Counted from the first letter of the stretch, positions 31,862 to 41,937 are shown. The stretch is 64,000 bases of DNA from Hylemonella sp. (GCA_030695415.1 JAUYQZ010000046.1:1-64000); one strand, 5' to 3'. Translations and numbers: made by a program. Notes: generated from the sequence alone by a model not told the origin.

Positions 31862-32725
31862 TCAGCCTTTCGGCAGGGTATGCAGCGGCAGGTCCAGCCG
31901 CTGTGCCAGGGCATCCAGTGTGCGCCGCGTCTGCGAGGCAAACCAGGCCTCCAGTGCCTTGCGGGTAGCCGGCGCCAGCATGTTCGACGTCTGCACCCCA
32001 GCTGCCTCACCCAGGGCCTGTGCGAAATGCGGCTCCAGCGCCGCCACCGCCACGCGGCCATCCTTGCAGGCATAGACGCGGTAGCCCGCATGGGCGCCCC
32101 CCACCGCACCCTTCGGCGTGGTCAGGCCCCAGTGGCGTGGAAGTGCCAGCCAGGCCACGGCGTCAGACAGTGCCACTTCCTGCCGTGACCCCATGCCACG
32201 CTTCTGGCGCTGCATGAGGGCCGAGAACACCGCTTCCAGGGCCAACAAAGCGCCCCCCATATCCGCAAACAGCGTGGGCGGCAGTGCCAGGCCACTGATC
32301 AGGTCCTGCTCGGCCATATAGGTCAGGTCGTGGCCCGGAATTTCGGCCAGGGGACCCGGTGCGCCGACGATGCTCACCAGACACAGGGCCGGGTACTGAC
32401 GGTGCAGGGCGGTCCAGCCCAGGCCCAGGCGCTGGAGTGCCGAGGGCCGGAAGGAGGTGAGCAGCACGTCGGCCCGGGCCAGTTCACGGTGCAGGGCCTT
32501 GCGGCCCGCATCGGTCTTGAGGTCGGCCCGGCGCACGCGGATGCCCGCGTGCAGATCGGCGTAGGCGCCCTGCTGGTAGGCCTGCATGGGATCGCCGGCG
32601 GGGGGCTCCAGCTTGACGCAGCGCGCGCCCAGGGCATGCAGGCGCATCAAGGCGGCAGGACCCGGCAGGTTCAGGGCCAGGCTGAGGACACGGATGCCCC
32701 TGAGGGGTTTGGAGGACGGGGCCAT
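31862..32725 (-). CDS. Class III CoA-transferase (CaiB/BaiF family), short form
   Basis: A 287-residue protein of the family that moves CoA between carboxylic acids or racemises 2-methylacyl-CoA. The N-terminal Rossmann part carries IRVLSLALNLPGPAALMRLHALGARC. The catalytic Asp is expected in the conserved FADMGGALLALEAV segment. It is about 100 residues shorter than most members and closer to alpha-methylacyl-CoA racemase-like forms. A TTG 18 bases upstream is a weaker start. It lies downstream of pobA in the same direction (21 bases), but a functional link is not evident. Confidence 0.88.
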   Translation of the reverse strand: MAPSSKPLRGIRVLSLALNLPGPAALMRLHALGARCVKLEPPAGDPMQAYQQGAYADLHAGIRVRRADLKTDAGRKALHRELARADVLLTSFRPSALQRLGLGWTALHRQYPALCLVSIVGAPGPLAEIPGHDLTYMAEQDLISGLALPPTLFADMGGALLALEAVFSALMQRQKRGMGSRQEVALSDAVAWLALPRHWGLTTPKGAVGGAHAGYRVYACKDGRVAVAALEPHFAQALGEAAGVQTSNMLAPATRKALEAWFASQTRRTLDALAQRLDLPLHTLPKG

Positions 32726-32746
32726 GGGGCCCAGTTTAATCAATGC

Positions 32747-34006
<1,260 letters not shown>

Positions 34007-34011
34007 TCAAA

Positions 34012-34048
34012 TGTGCGATCATCGCCACCAATGCGCGATGATCGCGCA
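34012..34048. promoter_or_regulatory. Paired palindromic operator sites between pobA and pobR
   Basis: A perfect palindrome with 8-bp arms around one base, TGCGCGAT-G-ATCGCGCA, lies at 34032-34048. An imperfect copy (TGTGCGAT-C-ATCGCCAC) lies at 34012-34028, exactly 20 bases upstream, two helical turns away on the same face. Probable binding sites for the adjacent IclR-type regulator. Confidence 0.75.
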
Positions 34049-34063
34049 AACATTGAAACCCCC

Positions 34064-34846
34064 ATGATTGCCAAATCCGACCTGATCGCAGGCATGGCCA
34101 AGGGAATGGCCGTGCTGGAGAGCTTCGACACCGAGCGCCAGCGCCTCAACGCGACCCTGGCCGCACAGCGAGCCGGTATCACGCGTGCTGCGGCGCGCCG
34201 GCACCTGCTGACGCTGGCCCACCTGGGCTATCTGGAGACGGACGGTAGCCACTTCTGGTTGTCGAGCAAGGTGCTGCGTTTTTCCGGCAGCTACCTGGCG
34301 TCCTCGCGCCTGCCACGCGTCCTGCAACCGGCGCTGGAGCGCCTGGCGGCCCAGACCGGGCAGGCCTATTCGGCCGTGGTGCCCAACGGCGACGAGGTGG
34401 TCATCGTGGCGCGCAGCAGCGACGTGCGCCGCAGCGCCGCTGATGGCCTGCCGCAGCTCATGGCTTATGGCCTGCACCTCGGTGCCCGATTGCCGGCGCA
34501 CGCCACGTCCACCGGGCGCGTGCTGCTGGCGGCGCAGCCCCGCCCGGAGTTCCTGGCCTGGATGAAGGGTCGGCTGCTGGAGCGCCTGACCGTTCACACG
34601 GTGACCGAGGCACGGCCTTTCCGCGCCCTGATCGAGCAGGTGCGTCGGGACGACTATTGCCTGAGCTCCGAAGAGCACGAACTGGGCGTGCATGCGCTGG
34701 CAGTCCCCCTGCGCAACTCCCAGGGCCGAACGGTGGCAGCCCTCAACGTGGTGGCCTCGACGGCGCATCTGTCCGGGGCCGCCATGCAGCGCGAACTGCT
34801 GCCCATGCTCTGGGAAGCGGCGCGGCAAGTGCGTTCTCTACTTTGA
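34064..34846 (+). CDS. pobR: IclR-family transcriptional regulator of 4-hydroxybenzoate degradation
   Basis: A 260-residue regulator with a winged helix-turn-helix (about residues 10-70; ITRAAARRHLLTLAHLGYLE) and a C-terminal IclR effector domain (about 85-255; LGARLPAHATSTGRVLLA and SSEEHELGVHALAVPL). Such PobR/PcaR-type proteins activate pobA or pca genes when bound to the aromatic acid. Divergent placement next to pobA supports this role. The ATG at 34064 lies just past the palindrome at 34032-34048, so the protein probably also represses itself. An ATG at 34031 would fall inside the operator and is less likely. Confidence 0.92.
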   Translation: MIAKSDLIAGMAKGMAVLESFDTERQRLNATLAAQRAGITRAAARRHLLTLAHLGYLETDGSHFWLSSKVLRFSGSYLASSRLPRVLQPALERLAAQTGQAYSAVVPNGDEVVIVARSSDVRRSAADGLPQLMAYGLHLGARLPAHATSTGRVLLAAQPRPEFLAWMKGRLLERLTVHTVTEARPFRALIEQVRRDDYCLSSEEHELGVHALAVPLRNSQGRTVAALNVVASTAHLSGAAMQRELLPMLWEAARQVRSLL

Positions 34847-34883
34847 TTTCTGTGTGCAATTGCAACAATCCGCAGGCGGCCCG

Positions 34884-34911
34884 TTGCTGCGTGGGGCTTG
34901 CGGTATATATT
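34884..34911 (+). promoter_or_regulatory. Candidate sigma70 promoter for the DUF1161 gene
   Basis: TTGCTG at 34884-34889 and TATATT at 34906-34911 with a 16-base spacer, 50 bases before the ATG at 34961. It is unusually AT-rich for this region. Confidence 0.5.
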
Positions 34912-34960
34912 CATCCCGGTATTCCGCACGCCTGATTTGCACCACCCTCAAGGAGCCACC

Positions 34961-35185
34961 ATGAAACGCCTGTCCCTCATCATCGCCCTGGCCTTTGCCT
35001 TGCCCAGCGCATGGGCCCAGCTCAAGCCCTGCGACGAACTGAAGACCGAGATTGCCGCCAAGATCGACGCCAACGGCGTCAAGAACTACACGCTGGAGAT
35101 CGTGCCCACCGAGCAGGTCGGCGACCGCAAGGTGGTGGGCAGCTGCGAGGGTGGCAGCAAGAAGATCGTCTACGTGCGCAACTGA
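34961..35185 (+). CDS. DUF1161 family small periplasmic protein
   Basis: A 74-residue protein with a cleavable signal (MKRLSLIIALAFALPSAWAQ). The mature part LKPCDELKTEIAAKIDANGV ... GSCEGGSKKIVY contains two cysteines likely to form a disulfide. Function is unknown; related E. coli proteins are small envelope proteins. AAGGAG stands six bases before the ATG, and a strong terminator follows at 35210-35238, so it is a monocistronic gene. Confidence 0.88.
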   Translation: MKRLSLIIALAFALPSAWAQLKPCDELKTEIAAKIDANGVKNYTLEIVPTEQVGDRKVVGSCEGGSKKIVYVRN

Positions 35186-35209
35186 GCGCTCGCCGCGTCA
35201 TCGCCCGCT

Positions 35210-35238
35210 CGCCGCCAGGATCTGGCGGCGTTTTTTTT
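35210..35238 (+). terminator. Strong Rho-independent terminator after DUF1161 gene
   Basis: A perfect 9-bp GC-rich stem (35210-35218 with 35222-35230), a GAT loop and eight consecutive Ts. Confidence 0.92.
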
Positions 35239-35319
35239 GCCTGGCTGGGTTGGCGCCACTTACAAATCCACACCATGTCCATGCCGGCTCAAGGCAGGGC
35301 GCTGCAAAATCGGGCAAAC

Positions 35320-35886
35320 ATGTTCTCTCTGTTTCGCAAGGACAGCGGCGCCAGCCCGCAGACCATCAGCCGCCAATCCATGCTGCCGCGCCGCATGGAC
35401 CTGGAGGAGCGCAAGGCGTTCCGGCGTGAACTGCTGGACCAGGTGATCCGGGAGAGCCTGCTGGCCCTGGAGGTGGAGAACGGCATGTATCGCCTGCGTC
35501 TCATGCCCCTGGATACGCGCCATCATCGCTTCGTCGCCATGATCGAGGTGGGCCGGGGTTTCCAACCCAGGCGAGGCGGCCGGGCCTGGGACGACCCGGA
35601 GACCGAAAACTGGATCCGCAAGTGTGCCTACGAACGCTTCGGCCTCTTGCTCGAGGCCATCTACTGGCGCTCGGGTGCCGCTGCGGCAGCCACCCGATCC
35701 GCTGCCACCCTGGCCGCGGCCGGGCCGACACATCCGCACTACCAGCTCGTGTCGGAAGAGGAAAAGGAGGCGCTGATGAAGGCCATCCGGCAGGGAAGCG
35801 AACTGCCCGTGCTTCATGTCGGCGACTGGGAATACCAGACCGACATGGCGCCGCTGGGTGAGCGCGGAGCGCCGGGCGCGGGCTGA
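35320..35886 (+). CDS. Hypothetical cytoplasmic protein, about 188 residues
   Basis: I do not recognise the family. From MFSLFRKDSG the protein has a charged helix (MDLEERKAFRRELLDQVIRES), a mixed region with RHHRFVAMIEVGRG, and a C-terminal helix (SEEEKEALMKAIRQG). No membrane segment or catalytic motif is visible. An in-frame ATG at 35275 would add 15 residues; neither start has a clear ribosome site. It faces the convergent rlhA gene. Confidence 0.7.
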   Translation: MFSLFRKDSGASPQTISRQSMLPRRMDLEERKAFRRELLDQVIRESLLALEVENGMYRLRLMPLDTRHHRFVAMIEVGRGFQPRRGGRAWDDPETENWIRKCAYERFGLLLEAIYWRSGAAAAATRSAATLAAAGPTHPHYQLVSEEEKEALMKAIRQGSELPVLHVGDWEYQTDMAPLGERGAPGAG

Positions 35887-35904
35887 ACCCGTCGGCGGGG
35901 GCGC

Positions 35905-37899
35905 TCAGTCCGCGGCCATGGCCGGACGCGTGCGGTAGAACTTCAGGGGCACGACCTCGGCCTCGCGGGCGGCCTGGTTCAGCACTGATTTCTTCATTCT
36001 GCCCACCACGTGCATTTCACAGGGCTTGCAGTCAAAGCGCAGGGTGAGCTTTTCCTTGCCGTTGACCAGGGTCAGCGGCTCGGCGCGCACCGTGCCCTGC
36101 ACCCCGGTCACGCCCTTGGCCTGCTTGGGGCACAGGCTGAGCGAGAAGCGCACGCAGTGCTTGGTGATCATCAGGCTGACTTCACCTTCTTCTTCATGGC
36201 TTTCGTAGGCGGCGGCGATGACCTTCACGCCGTGTCTCGCATAGAAGTCGCGCGCCTTCTCGTTGAACACGTTGGCCAGGTAGGTGAGGGTGTCTTCCGG
36301 ATAGGGCACCGGCGGCTCCACGGGCCTGGCACGCGGCGGGCGTTCGTAAGCGGCAGCGCGGGAGGCTTCCAGCGCAGCCACGGCGTCGCGGCGCAGGGTG
36401 TTGAGCGTGGAGGCGGGGATGAACCAGGCTTGGCTCAGGTCCAGCGTGATGGCGATCGGCTCGAAGATCGTGGCGCCAAAGCGCCCGAGTTGTTCGCGCA
36501 GCGTGGCCTCGGCCTGCGCGGCGTTCCTGGCCGGCTCCCTGGCCGCAGCGACGCTGGCGTGGCCCGTGTGGCCGTCCTCGTCCATCAGCTCCAGGGCAAA
36601 GCCCGTGGCGGTTTCCTGCAGCTTGGCCCAGACACCGATGCGGCGCTCGCTGGACTTCTTTTCCAACAGCCGGACCCAGTTCATGTCGCGGTTGCGGTTC
36701 AGCTCGGTGCCCTTGCGCAGGTCCTTGAAGCCGGCCATCGGGTCTTTGGGATACACGCGCCAGCTATCGACCGACATCGGGCCGGCCGGCTCGGCCCGGT
36801 TGATGGCCAGGCCCACCAGTTCCTTCTGCAGGTCGTAGTAGCACAGGCCGTCGCCGTTGTGCAGCACGGTGCCGGGTTCGCTCACCGTGAGCTCGACGAA
36901 ATCGGGACCGACCTTGTTGACGTAACCGAGATGGCGCCCCGGGTTCTTGGGCGTGTCGAAGGCGCCGATGTCTTCCTTGCGCCCCTGCACGAAGTAGTCG
37001 GTGAACTCGCGGTTGAAGTTCTGGTCTGGGTCCGGCGTGAAGCTGCAGGTGGTGTGGCCGCTGGAGGCGCGGGCCAGCTCGGGGCGCGCCTCCAGCAGTT
37101 CGTCGAACAGCTTGCGGTAATGCGCCGTGATGTTCTTGACGTAGGCGAGGTCCTTGTAGCGGCCTTCGATCTTGAAGCTGCGGATGCCGGCATCCACCAG
37201 CGCGGCCAGGTTGGCGCTCTGGTTGTTGTCCTTCATGGACAACACGTGCTTGTCATGGGCCACAAAACGGCCCTGGCTGTCCTGCACCTGGTAGGGCAGG
37301 CGGCAGGCCTGCGAGCAGTCGCCGCGGTTGGCGCTGCGCCCGGTGTGGGCGTGGCTGATGTAGCACTGGCCGCTGTAGGCCACGCACAGGGCTCCGTGCA
37401 CGAAGAACTCCAGGGTGCAGCGCGCGGGGTCGATCTGGGCATGGATGGCCTGGATCTGCTGCAGCGTGAGTTCGCGGGCCAGCACGATCTGGCTCAGGCC
37501 GGCGTCCTGCAGGAAACGGGCTTTCTCGGGGGTGCGGATATCGGTCTGGGTGCTGGCGTGCAGCTGGATGGGGGGCAGGTCGATTTCCAGCAGGCCCATG
37601 TCCTGGATGATGAGGGCATCGATACCGGCATCAAAGAACTGCCAGGCCAGCTTGCGCGCGGGCTCCAGTTCGTCGTCGCGCAGGATGGTGTTGAGCGTGA
37701 CGAAGATGCGGCTGTTGTAGCGGTGCGCGTGCTGCACCAGGCGGGCGATGTCCTGCACGGAGTTGTCGGCCGAGCTGCGCGCGCCGAAGGAGGGGCCGCC
37801 GATGTAGATGGCATCGGCGCCATGGTTGATGGCCTCGATGCCGATGTCGGCGGTGCGTGCCGGGGACAGGAGTTCGAGCTGGTGGTCGAGCAGGGACAT
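35905..37899 (-). CDS. rlhA: U32 peptidase family, 23S rRNA C2501 hydroxylation protein
   Basis: A 664-residue protein matching RlhA (YdcP, 653 in E. coli), needed for 5-hydroxycytidine in 23S rRNA. The N-terminal U32 barrel (LELLSPARTADIGIEAINHGADAIYIG) carries the conserved Cys set in FVHGALCVAYSGQCYISHAHTGRSANRGDCSQACR, given here as residues about 167-201. These probably bind an Fe-S cluster. A C-terminal DUF3656-type region with further Cys (FDCKPCEMHV) distinguishes it from shorter U32 proteins such as TrhP and UbiU. Confidence 0.9.
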   Translation of the reverse strand: MSLLDHQLELLSPARTADIGIEAINHGADAIYIGGPSFGARSSADNSVQDIARLVQHAHRYNSRIFVTLNTILRDDELEPARKLAWQFFDAGIDALIIQDMGLLEIDLPPIQLHASTQTDIRTPEKARFLQDAGLSQIVLARELTLQQIQAIHAQIDPARCTLEFFVHGALCVAYSGQCYISHAHTGRSANRGDCSQACRLPYQVQDSQGRFVAHDKHVLSMKDNNQSANLAALVDAGIRSFKIEGRYKDLAYVKNITAHYRKLFDELLEARPELARASSGHTTCSFTPDPDQNFNREFTDYFVQGRKEDIGAFDTPKNPGRHLGYVNKVGPDFVELTVSEPGTVLHNGDGLCYYDLQKELVGLAINRAEPAGPMSVDSWRVYPKDPMAGFKDLRKGTELNRNRDMNWVRLLEKKSSERRIGVWAKLQETATGFALELMDEDGHTGHASVAAAREPARNAAQAEATLREQLGRFGATIFEPIAITLDLSQAWFIPASTLNTLRRDAVAALEASRAAAYERPPRARPVEPPVPYPEDTLTYLANVFNEKARDFYARHGVKVIAAAYESHEEEGEVSLMITKHCVRFSLSLCPKQAKGVTGVQGTVRAEPLTLVNGKEKLTLRFDCKPCEMHVVGRMKKSVLNQAAREAEVVPLKFYRTRPAMAAD

Positions 37900-37960
37900 G
37901 CCCCCGATTATCCCAGCAGGAGGCCTTTTTTAGAAGGCAGGGGGACGTGCCCCTGCGGGT

Positions 37961-38776
37961 TCAGGGCGCCGCCGGGGCGACGGCTGCGCCTTCGATCTTG
38001 TGGCGCTGCAGGGCCTGTGCGACGAAGCCGCTGGCCTTCATCTCCTCGACGAAGCCGCGCAGATAGGCCACACCGGCCTCGCCGCGCACACGTGGCGTGC
38101 CCATGGCCTGGTTGATGACCATGAAGCGGCCGTCCAGCAGGCGCAGGCCGGGCACACGCTTGGCATCGGCCTCAAGCTGCTGCTTGACGCCGGCGGCGAC
38201 CTCGAGCTTCTGCGCGAGGAAGAAGTCGACGACGGCCGGGGACGTCGGCGCGCGCTCCAGGGTGGCCTGCTTGATCTCGCGGGTCAGGTACAGGTCATAG
38301 GCACTGCCTTTGCCGACGGCCACGCGGATGCCGGGACGGTCCACTTCCTCGTTGCGCCGGATCGGCGAGGCCTGAGGTACCAGGTAGGCGCCTTCGATGA
38401 CCACGTAGGCCGCGCTGTACAGCACGTCCTGGCCACGCAGAGGGTCGATCGCGACGAAGGCGATGTCCACCTTGTTGGCCTTGAGCGCCTCTACCACCGC
38501 GCCAGCGGAGCTGAAGGTGACCAGCTCCAGCTTCACGTCCAGGCGCCGGGCCAGCTCACGCGCCAGATCGACGGAGACGCCGCTGGGCTGGCCGGCGGCA
38601 TCCTTGTTGGCCAGGATGGGGTTGCCGAAGTTGATGGCGGCACGCAAGGTGCCCTGGGGGGCCAGCGCCTCGCGGGTGGCCGGCGCAATGGTGGAGCAGG
38701 CGGTCATGAACAGGGTGGAGGTGAGAAAAAACGCCAGGGCCAGGCCGCGGCCCATCGCATGGCTCAGAGCGGGCAT
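37961..38776 (-). CDS. Periplasmic binding lipoprotein (family 3 solute-binding)
   Basis: A 271-residue protein with a lipoprotein signal (ALAFFLTSTLFMTAC, lipobox Cys at about residue 27). The SBP family 3 fold follows (LRAAINFGNPILANKDAAGQPSGVSVDLARELARRL, then VDIAFVAIDPLRGQDVLYS). Ligands of this family are polar amino acids and related compounds. No permease or ATPase is adjacent. Its ATG overlaps the preceding hydrolase stop (TGATG), so the two are translationally coupled, an unusual partnership. Confidence 0.87.
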   Translation of the reverse strand: MPALSHAMGRGLALAFFLTSTLFMTACSTIAPATREALAPQGTLRAAINFGNPILANKDAAGQPSGVSVDLARELARRLDVKLELVTFSSAGAVVEALKANKVDIAFVAIDPLRGQDVLYSAAYVVIEGAYLVPQASPIRRNEEVDRPGIRVAVGKGSAYDLYLTREIKQATLERAPTSPAVVDFFLAQKLEVAAGVKQQLEADAKRVPGLRLLDGRFMVINQAMGTPRVRGEAGVAYLRGFVEEMKASGFVAQALQRHKIEGAAVAPAAP

Positions 38777-39609
38777 CAGAAGTCCACCTTCTCGCCGGGG
38801 TTGACCACCAGCATCTTGTTGGCTTCGTTGCCCAGTGCGGCGGAGAACTCGGCCGGGGTGCCCTTGAGTTGCGGGATGGTGCCGTAGTGGATGGGCAGGG
38901 CGTACTTGGGCTTGAGGTAGTTCTTCACAGCGTAGGCGGCATCGACCGGGCTCATGACGAAGTGGCCACCGATGGGGATCAGCAGCAGGTCGGGCTTGTA
39001 GTACTCGCCGATGAACTTCATGTCACCGAACAGGCCGGTGTCGCCCATGTGGTAGATCTTGAAACCGTTCTCCATCTCGATGATGAAGCCCACCGGCTCG
39101 CCGCCGACGTGCACTTCGTCCTTGGTGGTGGCCGGGTTCTTGTAGGCGAACTCGGAGGAGTGCTCGGCGCGGGTGGCCGTGATCTTCACGCTGTTCGGGC
39201 CGAAGGGCGTGATGGTGCCGCCCTTGCCGAAGCGGGGCGACAGTTCGTTGGGCAGGATGCCCAGGGTGGACAGGGTCTGGTTCAGCCCGGCCGGGCCGTA
39301 CACGGGGACCTTGTGCATCTTCGCCAAGTCCGGTGCGTCGGCCACGTGGTCAAAGTGGCCATGGGTGACCAGCACCAGATCCACCTTGCCCAGCGCCTCG
39401 AGGTTCTTGAAACTGGCGGGGGTCTTGGGATTGGTGCGCAACCAAGGGTCGACCACGATGACCTTGCCGCCGGGCGTGGTGATGCGCACGCTGGCCTGGC
39501 CCAACCAAAGGACCTCGGTCTTGCCGCTTTGTGCGCTGGCACTCAAGGCGCCCAGCAGCACGGTGGCGGCGAGGGTGGCTTTCAACAGCTTGCTGAGCAG
39601 GGCTTGCAT
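38776..39609 (-). CDS. Exported metallo-beta-lactamase-fold metal-dependent hydrolase
   Basis: A 277-residue protein with a signal peptide (KLLKATLAATVLLGALSASAQ). The fold shows HGHFDHVAD, the HxHxDH metal site, plus later His/Asp (MGDTGLFGD) and IPIGGHF. It resembles the UPF0173/UlaG-like group of lactonases and hydrolases, but periplasmic. The substrate is unknown. It is coupled to the downstream binding lipoprotein. The upstream gene is ppiC, insulated by a terminator at 39717-39742. Confidence 0.9.
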   Translation of the reverse strand: MQALLSKLLKATLAATVLLGALSASAQSGKTEVLWLGQASVRITTPGGKVIVVDPWLRTNPKTPASFKNLEALGKVDLVLVTHGHFDHVADAPDLAKMHKVPVYGPAGLNQTLSTLGILPNELSPRFGKGGTITPFGPNSVKITATRAEHSSEFAYKNPATTKDEVHVGGEPVGFIIEMENGFKIYHMGDTGLFGDMKFIGEYYKPDLLLIPIGGHFVMSPVDAAYAVKNYLKPKYALPIHYGTIPQLKGTPAEFSAALGNEANKMLVVNPGEKVDF

Positions 39610-39716
39610 AGAGGATTCTCCTTGGGTGTGGGGATGCGGGGCTTGCCGGATCGATTGAACACAGGCAAAAAGCCGGCGTCAAGCGGACAAACCCAGCGAG
39701 GGTCACCCGGACCAAA

Positions 39717-39742
39717 AAAAACGCGGCCGTAGCCGCGTTTTT
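39717..39742 (-). terminator. Terminator downstream of ppiC-type gene, bidirectional
   Basis: A stem of AAAAACGCGGC/GCCGCGTTTTT with a CGTA loop. On the minus strand the stem is followed by a run of Ts, suiting the gene at 39760-40548. Confidence 0.9.
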
Positions 39743-39759
39743 CGGGATGCTGCCAGGAT

Positions 39760-40548
39760 TTATTCGATTTTGGCCTTGGCTTTGAGTTCGTCCTGGAACT
39801 TCACCAGCTTCTGCTGGCCCAGTTGCTGGGCGATCTGAGGCTTGATCTCGTCGATCTTGGGCAGCTGGGCTTCGCGCACGTCGTCCAGGCGGATCACGTG
39901 GTAGCCGAACTGGGTCTTGACAGGGGTCTCGGTGATCTTGCCCTTGGCCAGTGCGACCATGGCGTCGGAGAATTCCTTGACGTAGTTGCCGGCCGCAGCC
40001 CAATCCAGGTCGCCGCCGTTGGCGCCGGAACCCGGGTCCTTGGACTGCTTCTTGGCGATGGCGTCGAACTTGGCGCCCTTCTTGAGCTGGGCGATGATGG
40101 CCTTGGCTTCGGCCTCCTTCTCGACCAGGATGTGGCGGGCGCGGTATTCCTTGCCGCTGTTGGCCGCGACGAACTTGTCGTACTCGGCCTGGATCTCGGC
40201 ATCGGTGATGGGGTTGTTCTTCTGGAAGGCGGTCACCAGATCACGGATCAGCAGGGAGTCGCGGGTGAACTCCATCTGGGCCTTGAATTCGGCGCTGGCG
40301 TCCAGGCCCTGTTTCTGGGCTTCCTGCACCAGCAACTCGCGGTCGACCACGGCCTTCTTGAGCTCCTCGATCATCTCGGGCGTGATCTGGCGGCCCGAAC
40401 GTGCGAACTGCTGCGCCAGGGCGTCAACGCGTGCCAGCGGGACGGGTTTGCCGTTGACGATGGCCAGGTTCTGTGCCTGGGCAGGCATAGCCAGGGTGCC
40501 CATGAGCGTGGCCAGGGCCAGGGCCGGGAGTATCAGCTTGTTCATCAT
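39760..40548 (-). CDS. PpiC-type (parvulin) peptidyl-prolyl isomerase, periplasmic
   Basis: A 262-residue protein with a signal peptide (LILPALALATLMGTLAMPAQAQ). A SurA-like helical N-terminal part (about residues 30-130) precedes the parvulin domain (about 135-230; RARHILVEKEAEAKAII and QFGYHVIRLDDVR). It probably assists folding of outer-membrane or periplasmic proteins. It is the last gene of a minus-strand block with bolA, yciB, msrB and selO. A clear terminator follows. Confidence 0.93.
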   Translation of the reverse strand: MMNKLILPALALATLMGTLAMPAQAQNLAIVNGKPVPLARVDALAQQFARSGRQITPEMIEELKKAVVDRELLVQEAQKQGLDASAEFKAQMEFTRDSLLIRDLVTAFQKNNPITDAEIQAEYDKFVAANSGKEYRARHILVEKEAEAKAIIAQLKKGAKFDAIAKKQSKDPGSGANGGDLDWAAAGNYVKEFSDAMVALAKGKITETPVKTQFGYHVIRLDDVREAQLPKIDEIKPQIAQQLGQQKLVKFQDELKAKAKIE

Positions 40549-40604
40549 GAATCCTAGGAAATCGACGGAGAGATCGGGGGGAGGGAAGACAGGCCCATGG
40601 GCGT

Positions 40605-40877
40605 TCAGAGCGTTTCGATGGCGATCGCATGCACGCCCCGGGCGATGAAATCTTGCAGAGCATCATACACAAGGCGATGGCGTGCCACGCGTGACATCTC
40701 TGTAAACAAGGGTGAAGCAATGCGAACCCGGAAATGGGTGCCATGGCTCGTGCCGTTGGAGCCGGCGTGGCCGGCATGCGCGGCGCTCTCGTCGATCACT
40801 TCCAGCACGCTCGCCTGCAGCTTGTCCTGCAAACGGGCAGCCATCAGGCCGGCCAGCGCGGACAGGTCCTGTGTCAC
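40605..40877 (-). CDS. BolA family protein
   Basis: A 90-residue protein with the BolA/KH-like fold. The conserved segments are LQASVLEVIDESAAHAGH near residue 20, SHGTHFRVRIASPLF, and the helix RVARHRLVYDAL. The invariant His of FxGxxRxxRHRxVy-type helices is kept. BolA proteins pair with monothiol glutaredoxins in Fe-S handling and affect cell shape. It lies between yciB and ppiC with about 60 bases on either side. Confidence 0.92.
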   Translation of the reverse strand: MTQDLSALAGLMAARLQDKLQASVLEVIDESAAHAGHAGSNGTSHGTHFRVRIASPLFTEMSRVARHRLVYDALQDFIARGVHAIAIETL

Positions 40878-40938
40878 TGAAGTACCTCCGTGCTGCTCGC
40901 TGCGGTGCGAGCTTGCTTGAAGCGGTTCTGCGCGGCGC

Positions 40939-41481
40939 TCATGGGTTTCCGGCCTCGTCTGTCTTAAGGTAGCGGGCGATGTACAGGCCCTGGCCGACGA
41001 TGAAGATCAGGGGGAACGCATAGCCCCAGAGCTTGAAGTTGACCCAGGCCTCCGTGCTGTAGACGGCCGCTACGTAGCCGTTGAGCGCCGCCATGAAGGC
41101 GCAGTAGACGATCCAGGCCACGTTCAGCCGCATCCACACGGGGTCGGGCAATTCCAGTTGGCTGCCCAGCAGCATCTTGAGGAAGTTCTTCTTCATGGCC
41201 CACAGGGCGATGGCCAGCGCCACCGCCATGGCGGCGTAGAGCACGGTGGGTTTCCACTTGATGAAGCGCTCGTCCTGCAGGAACAGGGTGAGTGCGCCGA
41301 AGACCAGGATCAGGGCCAGGGTGATCTTCTGCAGGGTTTGCAGCTTGCGGTCGATGGCGTACATGATGGCTGTCTGCAGCACGGTGGCCGCCATCAGCAC
41401 GGCGGTGGCCACATAGATGTCATGCAGCTTGTAGGCGCTGAAGAACAGCAGGATGGGGAAGAAGTCGATCAGGATTTTCAT
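40939..41481 (-). CDS. yciB: Septation/inner membrane protein YciB (IspZ family)
   Basis: A 180-residue inner-membrane protein with five hydrophobic segments. It starts with the family signature [18 protein letters not shown] and contains [16 protein letters not shown] and [13 protein letters not shown]. YciB affects cell division and envelope integrity in enterobacteria. The ATG at 41481 is chosen by family convention. It is part of the msrB-yciB-bolA-ppiC gene block common in Burkholderiales. Confidence 0.95.
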   Translation of the reverse strand: MKILIDFFPILLFFSAYKLHDIYVATAVLMAATVLQTAIMYAIDRKLQTLQKITLALILVFGALTLFLQDERFIKWKPTVLYAAMAVALAIALWAMKKNFLKMLLGSQLELPDPVWMRLNVAWIVYCAFMAALNGYVAAVYSTEAWVNFKLWGYAFPLIFIVGQGLYIARYLKTDEAGNP

Positions 41482-41529
41482 GAAGGTCCAGGCGGTCAAC
41501 CCCCGATTATCGGGGCAGGGACAGGTCGC

Positions 41530-41937
41530 TCAAGGCTTGTGTTCCAGCGCCGCAGAGTTCATGCAGTAGCGCAGCCCGGTGGGCGCGGGGCCGTCCTCAA
41601 AGACGTGTCCAAGGTGCGCACCGCACTGGGCGCACACGGTTTCGACCCGCACCATGCCGTGGCTGACGTCGCGTCGCTCTTCAATCGCATGGGGCTCGGC
41701 CGCCTCCGAGAAGCTGGGCCAGCCGCAACCGGCGTCGAACTTGGATCCGGACTCAAAGAGGCGCGCACCGCAGCAGACGCAGCTGTAGTAGCCGGCTTGC
41801 CAGAAGTCAGCGTATTTGCCAGTGTAGGGGCGCTCGGTGGCTGCTTGGCGCGTGACCTGGTAGGCCCCGGGCTCAGCGTGCTTGGCGGCCAGCAGGGCCT
41901 TCCATTCTTCGGCGGTTTTCTGGATGGCGTACGTCAT
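41530..41937 (-). CDS. msrB: Peptide-methionine (R)-S-oxide reductase
   Basis: A 135-residue MsrB. Zinc cysteine pairs are seen in CVCCG and CAQCG, the fold signature in [10 protein letters not shown], and the catalytic cysteine in [10 protein letters not shown]. It repairs oxidised methionine using thioredoxin. It starts 41 bases downstream of selO on the same strand. SelO is an oxidative-stress-linked AMP-transferase, so both genes fit one redox-response unit. Confidence 0.96.
   Translation of the reverse strand: MTYAIQKTAEEWKALLAAKHAEPGAYQVTRQAATERPYTGKYADFWQAGYYSCVCCGARLFESGSKFDAGCGWPSFSEAAEPHAIEERRDVSHGMVRVETVCAQCGAHLGHVFEDGPAPTGLRYCMNSAALEHKP

Noticed and set aside
37937-37956. GCAGGGG/CCCCTGC hairpin after the binding lipoprotein gene
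   Set aside because: No T-tract follows on the relevant strand and the stem is only seven bases; not called a terminator.
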